A stretch of DNA of 5,650 nt from JBEIVB01 sp040374085 (GTDB taxonomy: Bacteria > Bacteroidota > Bacteroidia > UBA4408): the NCBI GenBank assembly GCA_040374085.1, contig JBEIVB010000131.1, forward strand, positions 1-5,650, in the 5' to 3' direction. Below, piece by piece: positions 4,957 through 5,650 of this stretch. The position numbers and the translations under genes were made by a program. Every line of letters begins with the position of its first letter. Within the stretch, counting starts at the first letter, position 1. The notes under the pieces were generated by a model. That model was not told the origin of the DNA. It did not search any database and saw nothing but the letters and a program-made list of their open reading frames with translations.

Positions 4957-5217
4957 TTAATGATTTAATTGCCCCGCTAATTTTTTGTTTTCTTTTTTAC
5001 CGTGTTCCAATTTAAGTTTCGGCTTAACTAACCGTGCCAGCGTATAACACACGTTTGGCAAAAGTGGCGGTGCAGTACTCCGCTCGACATTTACTGCCAT
5101 ATTCAACATTCGTTCTACGCATTGGCATTTGTGGTTAAAATCGCCACCTTCGCCAAGCGAGGGAACGTTATCTGTCATTTTCCTAAGCCAGTCGTGAGTT
5201 AGCGGTGTTGTGTTCAT
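4957..5217 (-). CDS. 86-aa ORF crossing attC-like site 2; probably an interrupted phage gene or spurious
   Basis: The start codon overlaps the stop of the 113-aa gene (ATGA, 5217-5214), a strong sign of a translationally coupled phage gene. After about 14 codons (MNTTPLTHDWLRKM) the frame enters attC-like site 2 and reads straight through its stem and loop. It then crosses the A-rich leader of the 196-aa gene (ending KKENKKLAGQLNH) and stops 10 nt before that gene's ATG. A coding sequence made of a folded recombination site and a neighbouring leader is unlikely to encode a conserved protein. The best reading is that only the first codons belong to the original phage gene and the rest is inserted DNA that stays open by chance. 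Translation of the fused ORF, which could feed ribosomes into the 196-aa gene, is possible but unproven. Confidence 0.35.
   Translation of the reverse strand: MNTTPLTHDWLRKMTDNVPSLGEGGDFNHKCQCVERMLNMAVNVERSTAPPLLPNVCYTLARLVKPKLKLEHGKKENKKLAGQLNH
4979..4998. repeat. Right copy of the 20-nt perfect inverted repeat
   Basis: The plus strand is the exact reverse complement of 4328-4347. In the message of the 196-aa gene this copy is the A-rich part of the leader, ending 33 nt before the ATG. A-rich leaders favour initiation in Bacteroidota, so pairing with the U-rich 3' copy could affect translation. Confidence 0.7.
5040..5175 (-). repeat. attC-like hairpin site 2 (upstream of the 196-aa gene)
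   Basis: On the minus strand the parts are: core ACAGATAAC (5175-5167); a 10-nt spacer; arm TTGGCGAAGGTGGCG (5156-5142); a 72-nt loop; return arm CGCCACTTTTGCCAA (5069-5055); a 6-nt spacer; and inverse core GTTATACGC (5048-5040). The 15-bp stem is complete with two G-T wobbles, at the same stem positions (6 and 9) as in site 1. Spacer lengths also match site 1. The total of 136 bp is near the long end of known attC sites. The outer core is less regular than the inner one, as might be expected for a junction with flanking phage DNA. Confidence 0.6.
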
Positions 5218-5555
5218 TCCTCATCAAAATCTAAGTCCGGAATTTCAATCCCGCCTTGGTCTACCATCTCAACGATGCTATACGCAAACGTGCGATGCAA
5301 CCGAAGCAGGGCTTGTATGGGTTCCGATAGCTTCACCGCCGCATCCGTTCCTTTCGCTTTTAGATGCGCCACAATCGCTTCTTCATTCTTCAGCAGGGTG
5401 TTAATCACCTCAGCGTGCATCATCGCGTCTGCGTTCTTGTTTAACACGCTCAGCAGGTCTTTAGCCTCGTCGATGCACTCAAGCTCATAACAGAGGTCTG
5501 TCATGGTTAGGAGCTGGGTCTTGTACCACCCTTGTATATCTGCCCTGAAGCTCAT
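5214..5555 (-). CDS. Hypothetical phage protein, 113 aa, acidic and helical
   Basis: This complete frame (ATG 5555-5553, TGA 5216-5214) overlaps the stop of the upstream gene and the start of the downstream ORF by ATGA-type junctions, so it belongs to a tightly coupled phage operon. The product is mostly helical: an N-terminal helix (FRADIQGWYKTQLLTMTDLC, 3-22), a long amphipathic middle (DEAKDLLSVLNKNADAMMHAEV and the following residues, about 29-67), and another helix (SEPIQALLRLHRTFAYSIVEMV, 77-98). It ends in a very acidic tail (IPDLDFDEE). There is no membrane segment or known catalytic motif. Position just before the packaging genes, small size and helical character would suit a small terminase subunit or a packaging regulator, but there is no recognisable HTH and I do not assign that role. 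Confidence 0.75.
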   Translation of the reverse strand: MSFRADIQGWYKTQLLTMTDLCYELECIDEAKDLLSVLNKNADAMMHAEVINTLLKNEEAIVAHLKAKGTDAAVKLSEPIQALLRLHRTFAYSIVEMVDQGGIEIPDLDFDEE

Positions 5556-5650
5556 TTGCCTTGTGTTATGTGGTTGTGGACTGCCATCCTCACGAAATAG
5601 GCTGTTGACATCCTTTTTGAGCGTGCCATCGCCTTGATGGCTTCCGCTTC
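5552..5650 (-). CDS. C-terminal end of a ribbon-helix-helix-like protein (5' end outside window)
   Basis: An open frame enters from the right edge and ends with TGA at 5554-5552, overlapping the ATG of the 113-aa gene (ATGA). The visible 32 residues are EAEAIKAMARSKRMSTAYF, then VRMAVHNHITQGK. They fit the helix-turn-helix half of a ribbon-helix-helix (CopG/Arc type) DNA-binding domain: a first helix with small residues, a basic turn ending in R-x-S/T (SKRMST), and a second helix carrying an arginine and ending in a few polar residues. The beta strand that contacts DNA would lie upstream, outside the window. If correct, this is a small DNA-binding regulator, or a DNA-recognition partner for the packaging genes. 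The reading frame is secure; the fold is a pattern-based inference from one short fragment. Confidence 0.6.
   Translation of the reverse strand, partial: EAEAIKAMARSKRMSTAYFVRMAVHNHITQGK

Larger units (their letters stand above)
4199..5048 (-). mobile_element. Putative integron-type gene cassette carrying the 196-aa gene
   Basis: One gene (4946-4356) lies between two attC-like sites in the same orientation. If recombination follows the integron rule (cut after the G of GTT in the inverse core), the cassette unit runs from about 5047 to 4199 on the minus strand and includes the leader, the gene and site 1. Site 2 would belong to the neighbouring position. The segment is AT-richer than the flanking phage genes. 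No integrase gene or attI is visible, so this would be an isolated cassette, or a short array lacking integrase. The limits are inferred from the core motifs, not from an empty-site comparison. Confidence 0.5.

Noticed and set aside
245..5587. 13-nt direct repeat TGTGGACTGCCAT at 245-257 and 5575-5587, as possible attachment or terminal repeats.
   Set aside because: Both copies lie inside coding frames, in different reading contexts, and flanking bases do not match. One shared 13-mer in 5.6 kb is not far from chance.
1..5650. CRISPR arrays, tRNA or rRNA genes, insertion sequences, phage integrase.
   Set aside because: No regularly spaced repeats, cloverleaf-like sequences, rRNA-like stretches, or transposase or recombinase motifs were seen on either strand.

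Overview
The window looks like part of a tailed-phage or prophage genome from a Bacteroidota host. Every convincing gene lies on the minus strand, so transcription runs from the right end of the window to the left. The host assignment is an inference. It rests on A-rich leaders without Shine-Dalgarno sequences, on TAnnTTTG-type promoter elements (TACCTTTG) directly in front of two genes, and on the general look of the proteins.

In transcription order the window holds: the end of a ribbon-helix-helix-like protein (5650-5552); an unrecognised acidic 113-aa protein that overlaps it (5555-5214); and a block that is visibly AT-richer than the phage genes (about 5210-3937). Then follow the large terminase subunit (3861-2494), a protein whose ends resemble the Mu gp36/DUF1320 head-tail family with an unusual carbohydrate-binding-module-like insert (2471-1647), and a Mu gp29/DUF935-type portal (1646-294). 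Two small overlapping ORFs not previously delimited come last: 59 aa (304-125) and the N-terminus of a membrane protein (134 to the window edge). Terminase, adaptor and portal make up the DNA-packaging and head-completion module: the terminase cuts and pumps DNA through the portal, and the gp36-like protein probably sits at the portal or neck.

The AT-rich block is the surprise. A 196-aa gene (4946-4356) lies between two hairpin-forming sites (4191-4287 and 5040-5175) that share one plan: a 9-nt core ending in TAAC, a 10-nt spacer, a 14-15 bp stem, a variable loop, the returning stem, a 6-nt spacer, and an inverse core beginning GTTA. Both sites point the same way as the gene. This is the layout of an integron gene cassette bounded by attC sites, here without a visible integrase, inside a phage packaging operon. 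A 20-nt perfect inverted repeat also brackets the gene. The block appears to interrupt a translationally coupled phage ORF (5217-4957), and it may also include the small basic 75-aa gene (4164-3937).

Between that block and the terminase gene sits a compact region with an imperfect palindrome, a 12-bp direct repeat and a promoter-like element, a plausible control point for the packaging genes. No tRNA, rRNA, CRISPR array, integrase or transposase was seen.
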